From Myxococcaceae bacterium (GTDB taxonomy: Bacteria > Myxococcota > Myxococcia > Myxococcales > Myxococcaceae): a DNA stretch of 64,000 nucleotides. The notes beneath the pieces are model-generated. The model had not been told where the DNA came from and did no database searches. It saw only the letters and a list, made by a program, of their open reading frames with translations. This document shows, piece by piece, positions 26,590 through 36,362 of the stretch. The stretch spans positions 1-64,000 of the forward strand of contig JADGRA010000062.1 in the NCBI GenBank assembly GCA_017881265.1, written 5' to 3'. The position numbers were made by a program, and so were the translations under genes. Every line of letters begins with the position of its first letter. The first letter of the stretch is position 1.

Positions 26590-29181
26590 ATGCGAATCGA
26601 CCAGTTCACCGTCAAGGCGCAGGAGGCCATCCAGGCTGGCCAGGCCCTGGCCCGTCGCGCCGGCAACCCGCAGTACGAGCCGGAGCACCTGGCCCTGGCG
26701 CTGCTCGACCAGGAGCAGGGCCTGGTGCCGGCCATCGTCCAGCGGGTGGGCTCCGAGCCGCAGCTACTCCGCGACCGGCTGCAGGAGGCCCTCGGCAAGC
26801 TTGCCAAGGTGTCCGGCGGCGAGGGGGCCAACCTCTCCCAGCGGCTGCTCAAGCTGTTCGACAAGGCCGAGGACGAGGCCAAGGCGCTGAAGGACCAGTA
26901 CGTCTCGAGCGAGCACCTGCTGCTGGCCGCCATTTCTGACAAGGGCCCGGTGGGCGAGGTCCTCAAGGCCTCCGGCATTACCCACCCCCGCGTCCTCTCC
27001 GTGCTGAAGGAGCTGCGCGGCGGCAGGCGCGTCACCTCGCAGGAGGCGGAGGACACCTACCAGGCGCTGGAGAAGTACGGCCGCGACCTCACCGCCGACG
27101 CGCGGGCCGGCAAGCTCGACCCCGTCATCGGCCGCGACGAGGAGATTCGGCGCGTCATCCAGGTGCTGAGCCGCCGCACCAAGAACAACCCCGTCCTCAT
27201 CGGCGAGCCGGGCGTGGGCAAGACGGCCATCGTCGAGGGCCTGGCGCGCCGGATGGTCGACGGGGACGTCCCGGAGGGCCTCAAGGACAAGCGCCTGGTG
27301 GCGCTGGACTTGGGCGCCATGGTGGCCGGGGCGAAGTTCCGCGGCGAATTCGAGGAGCGGCTGAAGGCCGTGCTGCACGAGGTGGCCTCTTCCGAGGGGC
27401 AGCTCATCATCTTCATCGACGAGTTGCACACCCTGGTGGGGGCCGGCAAGGCCGAGGGGGCCATGGACGCGGGCAACATGTTGAAGCCCGCGCTGGCCCG
27501 CGGAGAGCTGCACTGCATCGGCGCCACCACCCTGGACGAGTACCGCAAGTACATCGAGAAGGACGCGGCCCTGGAGCGCCGCTTCCAGCCCGTCCTGGTG
27601 GGCGAGCCCACGGTGCAGGACACCATCAGCATCCTGCGCGGGCTGAAGGAACGCTACGAAGTCCACCACGGGGTGCGCATCCAGGACGCCGCCCTGGTGG
27701 CCGCGGCCACCCTGTCCAACCGCTACATCGCCGACCGCTTCCTCCCCGACAAAGCGATTGACCTGGTGGACGAGGCGGCCAGCCGGCTGCGCATCGAGAT
27801 TGACTCCATGCCCACGCCCATCGACGACATCCGCCGGCGGATGACGCAGCTGGAGATTGAGCGCGAGGGGCTGAAGAAGGAGTCGGACGCCTACGCCCGG
27901 GAGCGCCTGGCGGCGCTGGAGAAGGAGCTTGCGGACTTGCGCGAGACGTTCGGCTCGCTGAAGGCCCACTGGGAAGCGGAGAAGGGCGCCATCGCCAAAA
28001 TCCGCACCGCCAAGGAGAAGCTGGACAAGGCGCGCACGGAACAGGCGGCGGCGGAGCGCCAGTCGGACCTCAACCGGGCCGCCGAGCTGAAGTTCGGCAC
28101 CATCCCCGCCCTCGAGCGGGAGCTGGAGGAACAGAACAAGAAGCTGGCCGAGCTGCAGAAGAAGCAGAAGTTCCTCAAGGAGGAAGTGGACGCCGAGGAC
28201 ATCGCCCAGGTGGTGGCGAAGTGGACGCACATCCCGGTCTCCCGGCTGATGGAGGGCGAGGTCCAGAAGCTCATCCACATGGAGGAGCGCCTGGAGAAGC
28301 GGGTGGTGGGGCAGCGACTGGCCCTGGAAGCGGTGAGCAACGCCATCCGGCGTGCCCGCAGCGGGCTGCAGGACCCCAACCGCCCCATCGGCTCCTTCAT
28401 CTTCCTCGGCCCCACCGGCGTGGGGAAGACGGAGACGGCCAAGGCGCTGGCGGAGTTCCTCTTCGACGACGAGAACGCCCTCATCCGGCTGGACATGTCC
28501 GAGTACATGGAGAAGCACGCCGTCTCCCGCCTGGTGGGCGCGCCGCCGGGGTACGTCGGCTACGACGAGGGTGGGCAACTGACCGAGGCCGTCCGCCGGC
28601 GGCCCTACGCGGTGGTGTTGCTGGACGAGATTGAGAAGGCCCACCCGGACGTCTTCAACGTCCTGCTGCAAATCCTCGACGACGGTCGCCTCACCGACAG
28701 CCAGGGGCGCACCGTCGACTTCAAGAACACCGTGCTCATCATGACGTCCAACCTGGGCAGCCAGGGGCTGGTGGCGCTGGAGGGCAAAGCGCTCGACGAG
28801 GCTGCCCGCGAGCGGGTGATGGATGCTTTGCGCGCCCACTTCCGGCCGGAGTTCCTCAACCGCGTGGACGAGGTCGTCATCTTCGAGGCGCTGAAGAAGA
28901 GTGACTTGCACCACATTGTGGACATCCAGCTGGGCCGACTGAAGAAGCTGCTCGAAGACCGGAAGCTGACGCTGGACGTGACGGACGGGGCCAAGGCCTT
29001 CCTCGGCGAGCATGGGTATGACCCGGTGTACGGGGCACGGCCGCTCAAGCGGGCCATCCAGAAGTACGTGCAGGACCCGCTGGCCCTAAAAGTCCTCTCG
29101 GGCGAATACATCCCGGGCGACGCGGTGCGGGTGGAGGCGGGCAAGGGCGAGCTCCGCTTCGCCAAGCCCGCCCGCGCCTAG
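26590..29181 (+). CDS. clpB: ATP-dependent chaperone ClpB
   Basis: Hexameric disaggregase working with DnaK. 863 residues: N-domain ([23 protein letters not shown]), first AAA module with [17 protein letters not shown] near 205 and [14 protein letters not shown], coiled middle domain about 417-533 ([25 protein letters not shown]), second AAA module with [19 protein letters not shown] near 607 and [14 protein letters not shown], and a C-terminal domain ending in [18 protein letters not shown]. The middle domain distinguishes it from ClpA and ClpC. ATG 26590 matches the family N-terminus exactly. No CIRCE or sigma-32 element was recognised in the short intergenic region. Confidence 0.97.
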   Translation: MRIDQFTVKAQEAIQAGQALARRAGNPQYEPEHLALALLDQEQGLVPAIVQRVGSEPQLLRDRLQEALGKLAKVSGGEGANLSQRLLKLFDKAEDEAKALKDQYVSSEHLLLAAISDKGPVGEVLKASGITHPRVLSVLKELRGGRRVTSQEAEDTYQALEKYGRDLTADARAGKLDPVIGRDEEIRRVIQVLSRRTKNNPVLIGEPGVGKTAIVEGLARRMVDGDVPEGLKDKRLVALDLGAMVAGAKFRGEFEERLKAVLHEVASSEGQLIIFIDELHTLVGAGKAEGAMDAGNMLKPALARGELHCIGATTLDEYRKYIEKDAALERRFQPVLVGEPTVQDTISILRGLKERYEVHHGVRIQDAALVAAATLSNRYIADRFLPDKAIDLVDEAASRLRIEIDSMPTPIDDIRRRMTQLEIEREGLKKESDAYARERLAALEKELADLRETFGSLKAHWEAEKGAIAKIRTAKEKLDKARTEQAAAERQSDLNRAAELKFGTIPALERELEEQNKKLAELQKKQKFLKEEVDAEDIAQVVAKWTHIPVSRLMEGEVQKLIHMEERLEKRVVGQRLALEAVSNAIRRARSGLQDPNRPIGSFIFLGPTGVGKTETAKALAEFLFDDENALIRLDMSEYMEKHAVSRLVGAPPGYVGYDEGGQLTEAVRRRPYAVVLLDEIEKAHPDVFNVLLQILDDGRLTDSQGRTVDFKNTVLIMTSNLGSQGLVALEGKALDEAARERVMDALRAHFRPEFLNRVDEVVIFEALKKSDLHHIVDIQLGRLKKLLEDRKLTLDVTDGAKAFLGEHGYDPVYGARPLKRAIQKYVQDPLALKVLSGEYIPGDAVRVEAGKGELRFAKPARA

Positions 29182-29227
29182 CGCACCCGCGGGGGGGCCC
29201 TCCCGGCGCCCCCGGGGAAGTGGAGAC

Positions 29228-30169
29228 GTGCAGGGCGGACTCGTGCCAGAAGGCTACGCCGTGGACGTCACCGTCGTCGGCGCCGGCGTCATCGGCCTCA
29301 CCACCGCCGTGGAAGTGCAGGCCGGCGGCCACACGGTGCAGGTGGTGGCCGCGGGGCGGGGGGAGGCCACGACGTCCTTCGTCGCCGGAGCGCTGTGGTT
29401 TCCCTTCCGGGCCGACCCCCCGGACCGGGTGAATGGCTGGGCGCGGCGCTCGCGCGAGCGGCTGCAGGTCCTAGCCTCCGCCATGCCCGAGGCAGGCGTC
29501 GACGTCCTCACCGTCTACGAAGCGGCCGACGGCGCGGACACGCCCTGGTGGGCGCGGAGTGTGCCGGACCTCACCCTGGTGCCTGCCTCCCCGCTCGGCT
29601 GCGCGGCCTGGCGCTTCCGGGCGCCCCGGGTGGAGCCCGAGCTGTTTCTCGGGTGGCTGGAAGGGCAACTGCAACGGCCCGTCCAGAAGCGCAAGGTGAC
29701 GTCCCTTGACGCGGTGGCCGGCGAAGCCGTGGTGAATTGCACTGGCCTCGGCGCGCGGGCACTCACCGGCGACGCCTCGCTGCAGGCGGTGTACGGCCAG
29801 GTGCTGCTGGTGGAGCCGGGGGAACTCGACATGTCCGTCTCCCTCGGCGACGAGCGAGACGAGTCGGCCCTGCTGTACAGCATCCCCCGGCGGCGGGCCG
29901 TCGTCCTCGGTGGGTGCGCCCTGCCCTGCCCGGACACGCAGTCCCTTCTGCCCGACCCGGTGCTGCGGGAGCTCATCCTGGCGCGCGCCCGCGCTTCGGG
30001 GCTGCGGCACGGGCCCGTGCTTTCGGAGAGGGCCGGGCTGCGCCCCTACCGCCCCTCGGTGCGGCTGGAGCGCACAGGGCGCGTCATCCACAACTACGGC
30101 CACGGTGGGGCCGGTTACACGCTGGCTTACGGGTGCGCCGAGGAGGTGGCCGCATTGCTTCGGCGCTGA
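29228..30169 (+). CDS. FAD-dependent D-amino-acid oxidase-like oxidoreductase
   Basis: 313 residues from GTG 29228 (GGAGAC upstream). The FAD-binding N-terminus is VDVTVVGAGVIGLTTAVEVQAGG; VVNCTGLGARAL, PYRPSVRLERTGRVIHNYGHGGAGYTLAYGCAEEVA is the DAO signature including the His/Gly-rich C-terminal motif. Predicted to oxidise a D-amino acid or a related amine to the imino product with peroxide formation. Downstream of clpB but with its own spacing. The exact substrate cannot be read. Confidence 0.9.
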   Translation: MQGGLVPEGYAVDVTVVGAGVIGLTTAVEVQAGGHTVQVVAAGRGEATTSFVAGALWFPFRADPPDRVNGWARRSRERLQVLASAMPEAGVDVLTVYEAADGADTPWWARSVPDLTLVPASPLGCAAWRFRAPRVEPELFLGWLEGQLQRPVQKRKVTSLDAVAGEAVVNCTGLGARALTGDASLQAVYGQVLLVEPGELDMSVSLGDERDESALLYSIPRRRAVVLGGCALPCPDTQSLLPDPVLRELILARARASGLRHGPVLSERAGLRPYRPSVRLERTGRVIHNYGHGGAGYTLAYGCAEEVAALLRR

Positions 30170-30242
30170 GGGGGAAACCCTGTCCCCGGCGGTCTTAGCC
30201 CTCGCGGCGTCGCACCACCCCGGGCGTGCTAAGGCCTCTGGC

Positions 30243-30734
30243 ATGACAAGACACTGGCGGCTGTCCATCGCCGTCGCGGCATGCACCGTCCTTCCCGCGT
30301 CGGCGCAAAGCCCCGCTGCCTCGAGCGATGGCGAGGCCATTCGCACCGTCGTGACGCGCTTCACCACCGCCTGGAACCAGCATGATGCTCATGCGTTCTC
30401 CCTCGTCTTCGCGGAAACCGCGGACTTCACAAACGTGAAGGGGATGGGCGCTTCCGGGCGCGTGTCCATCGGGCAGTTCCACGCCGGCCCTTTCCAGACT
30501 TTCTTCAAGGCCAGTCATCTGACGGCCTCCGTCAAGACCGTCCGCTTCATCAAGCCCGATGTCGCCGCCGTGGACGTCCTCTGGGAGATGACGGGAGCCA
30601 CCGACCCGAGCGGCGTGCCGATTCCGCTGCGCCAGGGACTGGCGAATGTGGTCATGACGAAGCAGGGCGAGTCCTGGTCGATTCTCGTCATGCACAACAT
30701 GGACTTGCCCGTGCAGCCGCCGGCCGCGAAGTAA
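30243..30734 (+). CDS. Secreted SnoaL-like / NTF2-fold protein (SgcJ/EcaC type)
   Basis: 163 residues. Signal peptide MTRHWRLSIAVAACTVLPASAQS. The mature part, SDGEAIRTVVTRFTTAWNQHDAHAFSLVFAETADFTNVKGMGASGR, then NVVMTKQGESWSILVMHN, fits the small cone-shaped NTF2-like fold of the SgcJ/EcaC group. Some relatives are enzymes and many are only binding proteins; no activity is assigned. ATG 30243. Confidence 0.82.
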   Translation: MTRHWRLSIAVAACTVLPASAQSPAASSDGEAIRTVVTRFTTAWNQHDAHAFSLVFAETADFTNVKGMGASGRVSIGQFHAGPFQTFFKASHLTASVKTVRFIKPDVAAVDVLWEMTGATDPSGVPIPLRQGLANVVMTKQGESWSILVMHNMDLPVQPPAAK

Positions 30735-30896
30735 CGCCGGGCGGCCCCCAAGGGCTTGCGCCGTCTTGGCGCGCGCCCCCCTCGCGCTCCGCCGCGGTCA
30801 TGCGGTTTCGCGGCCAATCCCTCGGGCGACCGCCGTACTGTCGAGGCAATGGGAGCGAGACGACTGTTGGGGGATGTGGGAAAAAGGGGCAGCACC

Positions 30897-31361
30897 GTGC
30901 CCTCCTCCGAATCTCTCCGCCTAGTGGTGGTGCAGGAAGACGGCTCCCCCTCGGAGTCCGGCGTGGTGGTGCCGTCGGTCGGCCTGGAGGTCCTGACGTC
31001 GACGGCCTCGCTCTACCGGCGCGTCGGCTACGTCCCGCCGTGGATTGGCTACCTGGCCGTCCGTGGGACGGAAGCCGTCGGCGGGTGCGCCTTCACCGCT
31101 CCCCCCGCTGCCAATCGGGTCGAGATTGCCTACTTCACCTTTCCGCCCCATGAGGGGCGCGGGTTTGCCACCGCCATGGCGCGGGCTCTGGTGGAGGTCG
31201 CCCGCCGGGCCGACCAGGACGTGCTGGTCACGGCCCACACCCTGCCCCAGGGAAGCGCGTCGACGCGAATCCTCCGCAACCTCCACTTCGAGTGCATCGG
31301 CCCCATCGAGCACCCGGAAGACGGCACCGTGTGGGAGTGGCATCTGCGCAGGGACGGCTGA
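30897..31361 (+). CDS. GNAT family N-acetyltransferase
   Basis: 154 residues from GTG 30897, chosen for the AAGGGG seven bases upstream; ATG 30849 is an alternative. Acetyl-CoA binding region NRVEIAYFTFPPHEGRGFATAMARALVEVARR has the Q/RxxGxG/A-type motif (HEGRGFA), and LPQGSASTRILRNLHFECIGPIEHPEDGTVWEWHL matches the RimJ/RimL-like C-terminus. Acceptor unknown. Confidence 0.85.
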   Translation: MPSSESLRLVVVQEDGSPSESGVVVPSVGLEVLTSTASLYRRVGYVPPWIGYLAVRGTEAVGGCAFTAPPAANRVEIAYFTFPPHEGRGFATAMARALVEVARRADQDVLVTAHTLPQGSASTRILRNLHFECIGPIEHPEDGTVWEWHLRRDG

Positions 31362-31452
31362 CGCCGCCGCGTCCGCTCCGACGTCGCCCTAGCCGACTCG
31401 GGGGCGTGCGGCTTCACCGGGCATTGACGCCCCAGGAGTTGTACAACGCCAC

Positions 31453-33441
31453 ATGTCCCGGGGACGGAGGCTGACGGTGTGGAAGACAATGCTCCTCTTC
31501 GGGTGCGCGCTCGCCTCTCGGGCCGCGGCGCAGGAACGCGCGATTCCTTTCTGGCCGGACGAGGTCCCTGCTGCCCTCCACGCGCAGGTGGACGGCACCG
31601 CCGCTCTGCAGACGGTGCGGGAACTCGCGCGTTTCCATCGGGTCCAGGGGACTGCGGGCTACGCGGCCGCCGCTGACTATGTCCGCCAGAAGGCGCTTGC
31701 CGCGGGACTCTCCAACGTCGCCATCGAGAGCTTCCCCGCCGACGGCGTCACGCGCTATGCGCACTTCCGGAGCTACCCGGGCTGGAAGGCCACCTTCGCC
31801 ACGCTCGAGGAGGTGTCTCCGCAGAAGCGGCCGATTGCGGCCTTCCCCGAGCTGGCAGTCGCGCTCGCCGACTACAGCCAGGAGGCCGACGTCACGGCGG
31901 AGCTGGTGGACGTCGGGAAGGGAATCGACGCCATGGCCTATGCGGGGAAGGACGTACGCGGCAAGCTCGTCCTCGCCGACGGTTCTCTGCCTGCCGTTCA
32001 CCAGGCCGCCTGCGTGGAACGCGGCGCTGCCGGCATCGTCTCGGCTGCTCCAAACCAGGTCACCGCCTGGTCTGGAGACGACCGCGACCTCATCCGCTGG
32101 GGGCACCTCGACCCATACCAGCCAAACAACCGCTTCGCCTTCATGGTGTCCAAGCGGCAAGCCGAGGAGTTGCGCGCACGCCTCTCTGCGGGTGAGAAGG
32201 TTCGGCTTCACGCGCAGGTGCGCACGAGGATGGCTCCGGGCACGTACGACGTCGTCGTCGCCACTATTCCGGGCTCAGACCCTGCCGCAGGCGAGGTGGT
32301 GGTCACCGCACACCTCTGCCACGAGTCCGCCGGTGCCAATGACAACGCCTCGGGAAGTGCCGCCATCCTCGAGGTTGCGCGTGGGCTGGCCACGGCGATT
32401 CGCCTCCAGACGCTGACGCGGCCGCGCCGCACCATCCGCTTCCTGTGGCTGCCGGAAATCAGCGGCTCCCAGGCGTACCTCATCCGGCACCCCGAGCTCG
32501 TCCGCCAAATGGTGGGGGGCGTCCACATGGATATGGTGGGAGGTCTTCTCTCGGCCACCCATGGAACCTTCCACCTGTCGCGCACCGTCGAAACGTTGCC
32601 GCACGCGGCCAATGAAATCGCCCGGGCCTGGTTCGACCACGTGGTGCGCGCCTCCTCCCGCTACGCCGAGCGCGGAGGCAGCGGCTACGACGGTCTGACC
32701 TGGCCCGGCGGCTCACGTGAGGCCTTCGTCGGTGACGTCCGAAAGGTGGAGATGGGGAGCGACCACCAGGTGTTCCAGGCCGGAGGCTTCCGGGTGCCGA
32801 TGGTTTACTTCCACGACTGGCCGGACGTGACCATTCACACGCAGAAGGACCAGCCGGAAAACCTGGACGCGACGAAGCTCGGCCGCGTCGCCTACATGGG
32901 CGCCGGAATTGTCTGGACGCTCGCCGCCCTGCCGGACTCCGAGGCTCCGACGCTGCTCCGCTGCGTGCAAGCCGCCGGCGGGGAGCGAATCGCGCGAGCG
33001 CTGGCTGCAGAGGGCCCGGACGCGCCCCTCCTCCAGCGAGAGGCAGTCCGCGAAGCGGCGGAGGCGCTCGGCACCGTCGCCACCCTCTGGCCGTCGGTCG
33101 CGGCGGCTGCCCGCGAGGAAATTGGCCGGCTCGACCGCCGACTTCCGGCGGGGCCGGTGGCCGGCAAAGGCGACTTGCGTGTCCCCGTGCGGAGCCGCGA
33201 CGTCGTGGGGCCCCTCGACGTCTACTACTTCAGCTACTTGGGCGCTCTCGACGTCGGGAAGCTTTCCCACCGCGACGACGGCGAAGTCCTGGCGTACGAG
33301 GCGATGAATCTGGTCGACGGCAACCGCTCCATCTCCGAGATTCGGGACATACTCACCGGCCGCTACGCCCCGGTGCCGCTGCCGGAAATCTCCGAGTACT
33401 TCGACGTTCTGGCCAAGGCCAAGGCCGTCTCCTTCCGCTGA
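31453..33441 (+). CDS. Secreted M28-family metallopeptidase with extra C-terminal domain
   Basis: 662 residues. Signal peptide around MLLFGCALASRAAAQ. A protease-associated-type domain (LVDVGKGIDAMAYAGKDVRGKLVLADGSLP) is inserted before the catalytic zinc domain, whose ligands lie in VVVTAHLCHESAGANDNASGSAA (near residues 283-306), the acidic LPEISGSQ and HMDMVGG, with HDWPDVTIHTQKDQPENLD near the end. After the peptidase, a roughly 150-residue helical region ends in NLVDGNRSISEIRDILTGRYAPVPLPEISEYFDVLAKAKAVSF, resembling a small winged-helix PqqD-like module. Predicted exopeptidase; substrate unknown. Confidence 0.85.
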   Translation: MSRGRRLTVWKTMLLFGCALASRAAAQERAIPFWPDEVPAALHAQVDGTAALQTVRELARFHRVQGTAGYAAAADYVRQKALAAGLSNVAIESFPADGVTRYAHFRSYPGWKATFATLEEVSPQKRPIAAFPELAVALADYSQEADVTAELVDVGKGIDAMAYAGKDVRGKLVLADGSLPAVHQAACVERGAAGIVSAAPNQVTAWSGDDRDLIRWGHLDPYQPNNRFAFMVSKRQAEELRARLSAGEKVRLHAQVRTRMAPGTYDVVVATIPGSDPAAGEVVVTAHLCHESAGANDNASGSAAILEVARGLATAIRLQTLTRPRRTIRFLWLPEISGSQAYLIRHPELVRQMVGGVHMDMVGGLLSATHGTFHLSRTVETLPHAANEIARAWFDHVVRASSRYAERGGSGYDGLTWPGGSREAFVGDVRKVEMGSDHQVFQAGGFRVPMVYFHDWPDVTIHTQKDQPENLDATKLGRVAYMGAGIVWTLAALPDSEAPTLLRCVQAAGGERIARALAAEGPDAPLLQREAVREAAEALGTVATLWPSVAAAAREEIGRLDRRLPAGPVAGKGDLRVPVRSRDVVGPLDVYYFSYLGALDVGKLSHRDDGEVLAYEAMNLVDGNRSISEIRDILTGRYAPVPLPEISEYFDVLAKAKAVSFR

Positions 33442-33492
33442 GGGCGGGCACGCGCAACGTGCCATGCCCCTGCACCCCGGGGCCTTTCGCCT

Positions 33493-34230
33493 TCACTGGT
33501 ACCGGACTTCCACCAGCACCAGGCCCTGCGGCGGCGCGGTGGGGCCGGCTCGCGAGCGGTCGCGGGAGGCCAGCACCTCCGCCACCCAGGTGACGGGCCG
33601 GCGGCCGCGCCCCACCTCCACCAGGGTGCCGACCAGGTTGCGCACCATGTGCTTGAGGAAGGCCGTGCCCTCCACCTCGAACTGGATGAGGTCCAGGGAA
33701 GAGAGGATGGACAGCTCGCGCAGCGTCCGCAGCGTCGTCGGGGCCTCGCAGTTGGCGGCACGGAAGGCCGCGAAGTCGTGGGTGCCCAGCAGCGGACGGG
33801 CGGCCTCGTCCATGGCGGCGACGTCCAGCGGGGCGAACAATTCCCAGTGCGTGCGCCGGCGCAGCGGCGAGCGCACCGGCCGGTTGGAGATGAGGTAGCG
33901 GTAGCGCTTGCCGAGGCTGTCGCGCCGCGGGTCGAACTCTTCCGCCACCTCGTCCGCCTCCACCACCGAGACGTCTGGGGGAAGCAGCGCCGAGAGGCCC
34001 CGGAGGTAGGCCGTCAAGGGAAGTGCCCGCGGCGCGTCGAAGGCCACCACCTGCCCCAGCGCATGCACGCCGGCGTCGGTGCGCCCGGCCGCCTCGGTGG
34101 CGACGGCTGCGCCGAGAAGCTCGCCCAGCGCGCGCTCCACCACCTCCTGCACGGACAGGCCGTTGAGTTGGCGCTGCCAGCCGACGTAGGCCGTCCCGTC
34201 GTACTCCAGCGTCAGCTTCATGCGCGGCAT
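33493..34230 (-). CDS. truA: tRNA pseudouridine(38-40) synthase
   Basis: Converts U38, U39 and U40 of tRNAs to pseudouridine. 245 residues starting MPRMKLTLEYDGTAYVGWQRQ; the catalytic Asp is in GRTDAGVHALGQV near residue 53. KRYRYLISNRPVRSPL, THDFAAFRAANCE and FLKHMVRNLVGTLVEVGRG are typical. Directly abuts the kinase gene upstream (stop and start adjacent), so it is probably the last gene of the four-gene reverse operon. Confidence 0.96.
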   Translation of the reverse strand: MPRMKLTLEYDGTAYVGWQRQLNGLSVQEVVERALGELLGAAVATEAAGRTDAGVHALGQVVAFDAPRALPLTAYLRGLSALLPPDVSVVEADEVAEEFDPRRDSLGKRYRYLISNRPVRSPLRRRTHWELFAPLDVAAMDEAARPLLGTHDFAAFRAANCEAPTTLRTLRELSILSSLDLIQFEVEGTAFLKHMVRNLVGTLVEVGRGRRPVTWVAEVLASRDRSRAGPTAPPQGLVLVEVRYQ

Positions 34231-35373
34231 CTACCGGTACTTGAGCCAGTCGCGAAGCACGTCGCGCGCCAGCTCCTCGGTGCCCAGTCCATGCCGCTCG
34301 GCCACCGTCTCGAGCGCCCGGCGCTCGGACTCGGACAGCGTCACCTCCAGCGGAGCTGCGTCCATGGCCGGCACGCCCTCGGGGTCGACCGGCCCGTCCA
34401 GCCGCCGCGCCAGCCGGGCGCGCTCCTCCTCCAACTCGCCGGCAAACAGCTGCTTCAGGAAATTGGACAGATGGATGCTGGAGGGGCGGAACGGGAATTG
34501 CCCCATGACCCGTTCCAGGTCCCGCTGCATGTCCCAGGCGGAGGCGTAGCGCTTGTCGCGGGCCTTCTCCAGGGCGCGCATGACGACTTGCTCCACCGCC
34601 GGCGGAATGTCCGGCTTGAAGTAGGAGGGCCCGTAAATCTTCCCGTCGGTGATGGACTTGAGGACGGCCACCTCCGAGTCCCCGGTGAAGAGGCGGTAGC
34701 CAGTCAGCCACTCGTAGAGGACGACGCCGAGGGAGGAGATGTCACTGCGCTGGTCGAGCGGCTGCCCGAGGCACTGCTCCGGGCTCATGTAGGCAAGCTT
34801 CCCCTTAATCTCTCCGGCCTGCGTCTGGCCCACCTGACCGCGCGCCTTGGCGATGCCGAAGTCCAGCACCTTCACCATGCCGTCGAAGGAGACGAAGACG
34901 TTTTCCGGCGTCACGTCGCGGTGGACAATGTGCAGCGGGTTGCCCCAGGCATCCGCCTTCTGGTGGGCGTAGTAGAGGCCCTCGCACACCGAGGCCGCGA
35001 TGCGCAGCGCATAGACGTGTGGGAAGGGAATGCCCATCGCGGCGGCCTTCGGAATGATCCGCGCCATGTCGCGGCCGAAGAGGTATTCCATGGCGATGAA
35101 GTAGTTATCTCCGATGCGGCCCAATTCGTGGATTTGGACGATGTTGGGGTGGGTGAGCTGCGAGGCAAGCCGGGCCTCGTTGAGGAACATGGTGACGAAG
35201 CCCTCCACCCGGGTGAGGCTCGGGAGGATGCGCTTGATGACCACCATCTTCTCGAAGCCCTCCATGCCGGCCTGGCGGGCGAGAAAAATCTCGGCCATGC
35301 CCCCCACCGCGAGGCGGTCGAGCAGCGTGTACTTGCCGAAGCGGGCAGGCGCTGGCGAGTCGGGCGCGCTCAC
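34231..35373 (-). CDS. Ser/Thr protein kinase (soluble)
   Basis: 380 residues, GTG start overlapping the upstream methyltransferase stop by four bases. Catalytic elements are complete: LAVGGMAEIFLARQ, VVIKRILP, HRDVTPENVFV (the HRDxxxxN loop with Val-Thr-Pro, common in myxobacterial kinases), VLDFGIAK, GKLAYMSPEQ. After the kinase fold is a basic and acidic helical tail (RRLDGPVDPEGVPAMDAAPLEVTLSESERRALETVAERHGLGTEELARDVLRDWLKYR) and no transmembrane helix. Its operon position between RNA-modification genes is unexplained. Confidence 0.93.
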   Translation of the reverse strand: MSAPDSPAPARFGKYTLLDRLAVGGMAEIFLARQAGMEGFEKMVVIKRILPSLTRVEGFVTMFLNEARLASQLTHPNIVQIHELGRIGDNYFIAMEYLFGRDMARIIPKAAAMGIPFPHVYALRIAASVCEGLYYAHQKADAWGNPLHIVHRDVTPENVFVSFDGMVKVLDFGIAKARGQVGQTQAGEIKGKLAYMSPEQCLGQPLDQRSDISSLGVVLYEWLTGYRLFTGDSEVAVLKSITDGKIYGPSYFKPDIPPAVEQVVMRALEKARDKRYASAWDMQRDLERVMGQFPFRPSSIHLSNFLKQLFAGELEEERARLARRLDGPVDPEGVPAMDAAPLEVTLSESERRALETVAERHGLGTEELARDVLRDWLKYR

Positions 35374-36362
35374 GTCGTCGAGGCTAGCGCATTGCCGTCA
35401 AGCCGCAGCACCGCCACCTTGAGTCCCGCCCGCTCGCCGGGGACGGCGGGGAAGTCCACGCTGGACGGCCCGAGGGTGGCCAGGGGTTGGCCGGCGCGCC
35501 CGGCGGAGGCCAGCCCGTTGTGCACCAGGGCGCCGAAGCGCTGCGCGGAGAGGCTGTGCTGGTTGCAGCAGGCGACCAGCATCCCCCCGGGCGCCACCAC
35601 CGCGGCAGCCTGGGCCACCAGCGCCGGCATGTCCCGGGCGACGGAAAACGGCCCCGACGGGCCACGCGCGAAGGCAGGGGGGTCCAGCACCACCGAGGAG
35701 AAGGTACGTCCGGCGCGGGCCAGCCGGCGCAGCCACGCGAAGACGTCCCCGGCCAGGGCCTCGGCCACCTGGCCATTCAGTGCAGCGTTTTCCGCGGCCC
35801 AGGCCAGGGCGCGCTTACTCAAATCCACGTTCGCCGCGGCCGTGGCACCGCCCGCCAGGGCCGCCACGGCGAAGCCACCGGTGTAGGCGAAGCAGTTGAG
35901 CAGGCTGGTGCCCCGCGCGTGCGCCCGGACGAAGGCGCGCGTGTCGCGCATGTCGAGGTACAGCCCCACCGCCAGCCCCTCGGCCGGGCGAATGCGGAAG
36001 ACGAGACCCTCCTCCCGCACGTCCACCGCTTCCACCGGGACGCCATGCACCGGGGCAGACGGGGCCCGCGCGCGCAGCGCCTCCGGGGCCAGCCGGCTGG
36101 CCGCCTTCGGGCGGCGCTTCACGTACACCGCCCGGGGGGCACACTCGGCGACGAGGGCCTCGAGGAGGGGCCCCACCTCGACGTCGGCGTACAGGGCCAG
36201 CACCAGGACATCCGCGAAGACGTCCACCGTGGCGCCCTCGAAGCCGTCCGCGCGCCCGTGCACCAGCCGGTAGGCGGTGGTGCGTCCGCCGGCGCGCAGG
36301 GGTGCCCGCCGCTCGGCCGCCCGGCGGAGGCGTGCGCGCACGGTGCGCTCAGCGCCGTGCAC
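35370..36362 (-). CDS. SAM-dependent rRNA methyltransferase, RlmI/RlmK-like
   Basis: 330 residues if GTG 36362 is used, overlapping the amidohydrolase stop. An N-terminal RNA-recognition-type region (YRLVHGRADGFEGATVDVFADVLVLALY) precedes a Rossmann domain: LYLDMRDTRAFVRAHARGTSLLNCFAYTGGFAVAALAGGA, VDLSKRALAWAAENAALNG, SSVVLDPPAFARGPSG. This matches the 23S rRNA m5C methyltransferase group; the usual N-terminal PUA domain seems short or absent. The track start at 36488 runs through the neighbour and is not used. Confidence 0.83.
   Translation of the reverse strand: MHGAERTVRARLRRAAERRAPLRAGGRTTAYRLVHGRADGFEGATVDVFADVLVLALYADVEVGPLLEALVAECAPRAVYVKRRPKAASRLAPEALRARAPSAPVHGVPVEAVDVREEGLVFRIRPAEGLAVGLYLDMRDTRAFVRAHARGTSLLNCFAYTGGFAVAALAGGATAAANVDLSKRALAWAAENAALNGQVAEALAGDVFAWLRRLARAGRTFSSVVLDPPAFARGPSGPFSVARDMPALVAQAAAVVAPGGMLVACCNQHSLSAQRFGALVHNGLASAGRAGQPLATLGPSSVDFPAVPGERAGLKVAVLRLDGNALASTT

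Noticed and set aside
26764-29013. 749-codon reverse ORF opposite clpB
   Set aside because: Composition bias typical of the antisense of AAA+ genes; no motif.
33649-35886. 745-codon forward ORF opposite truA and the kinase
   Set aside because: Antisense shadow; no domain recognisable.
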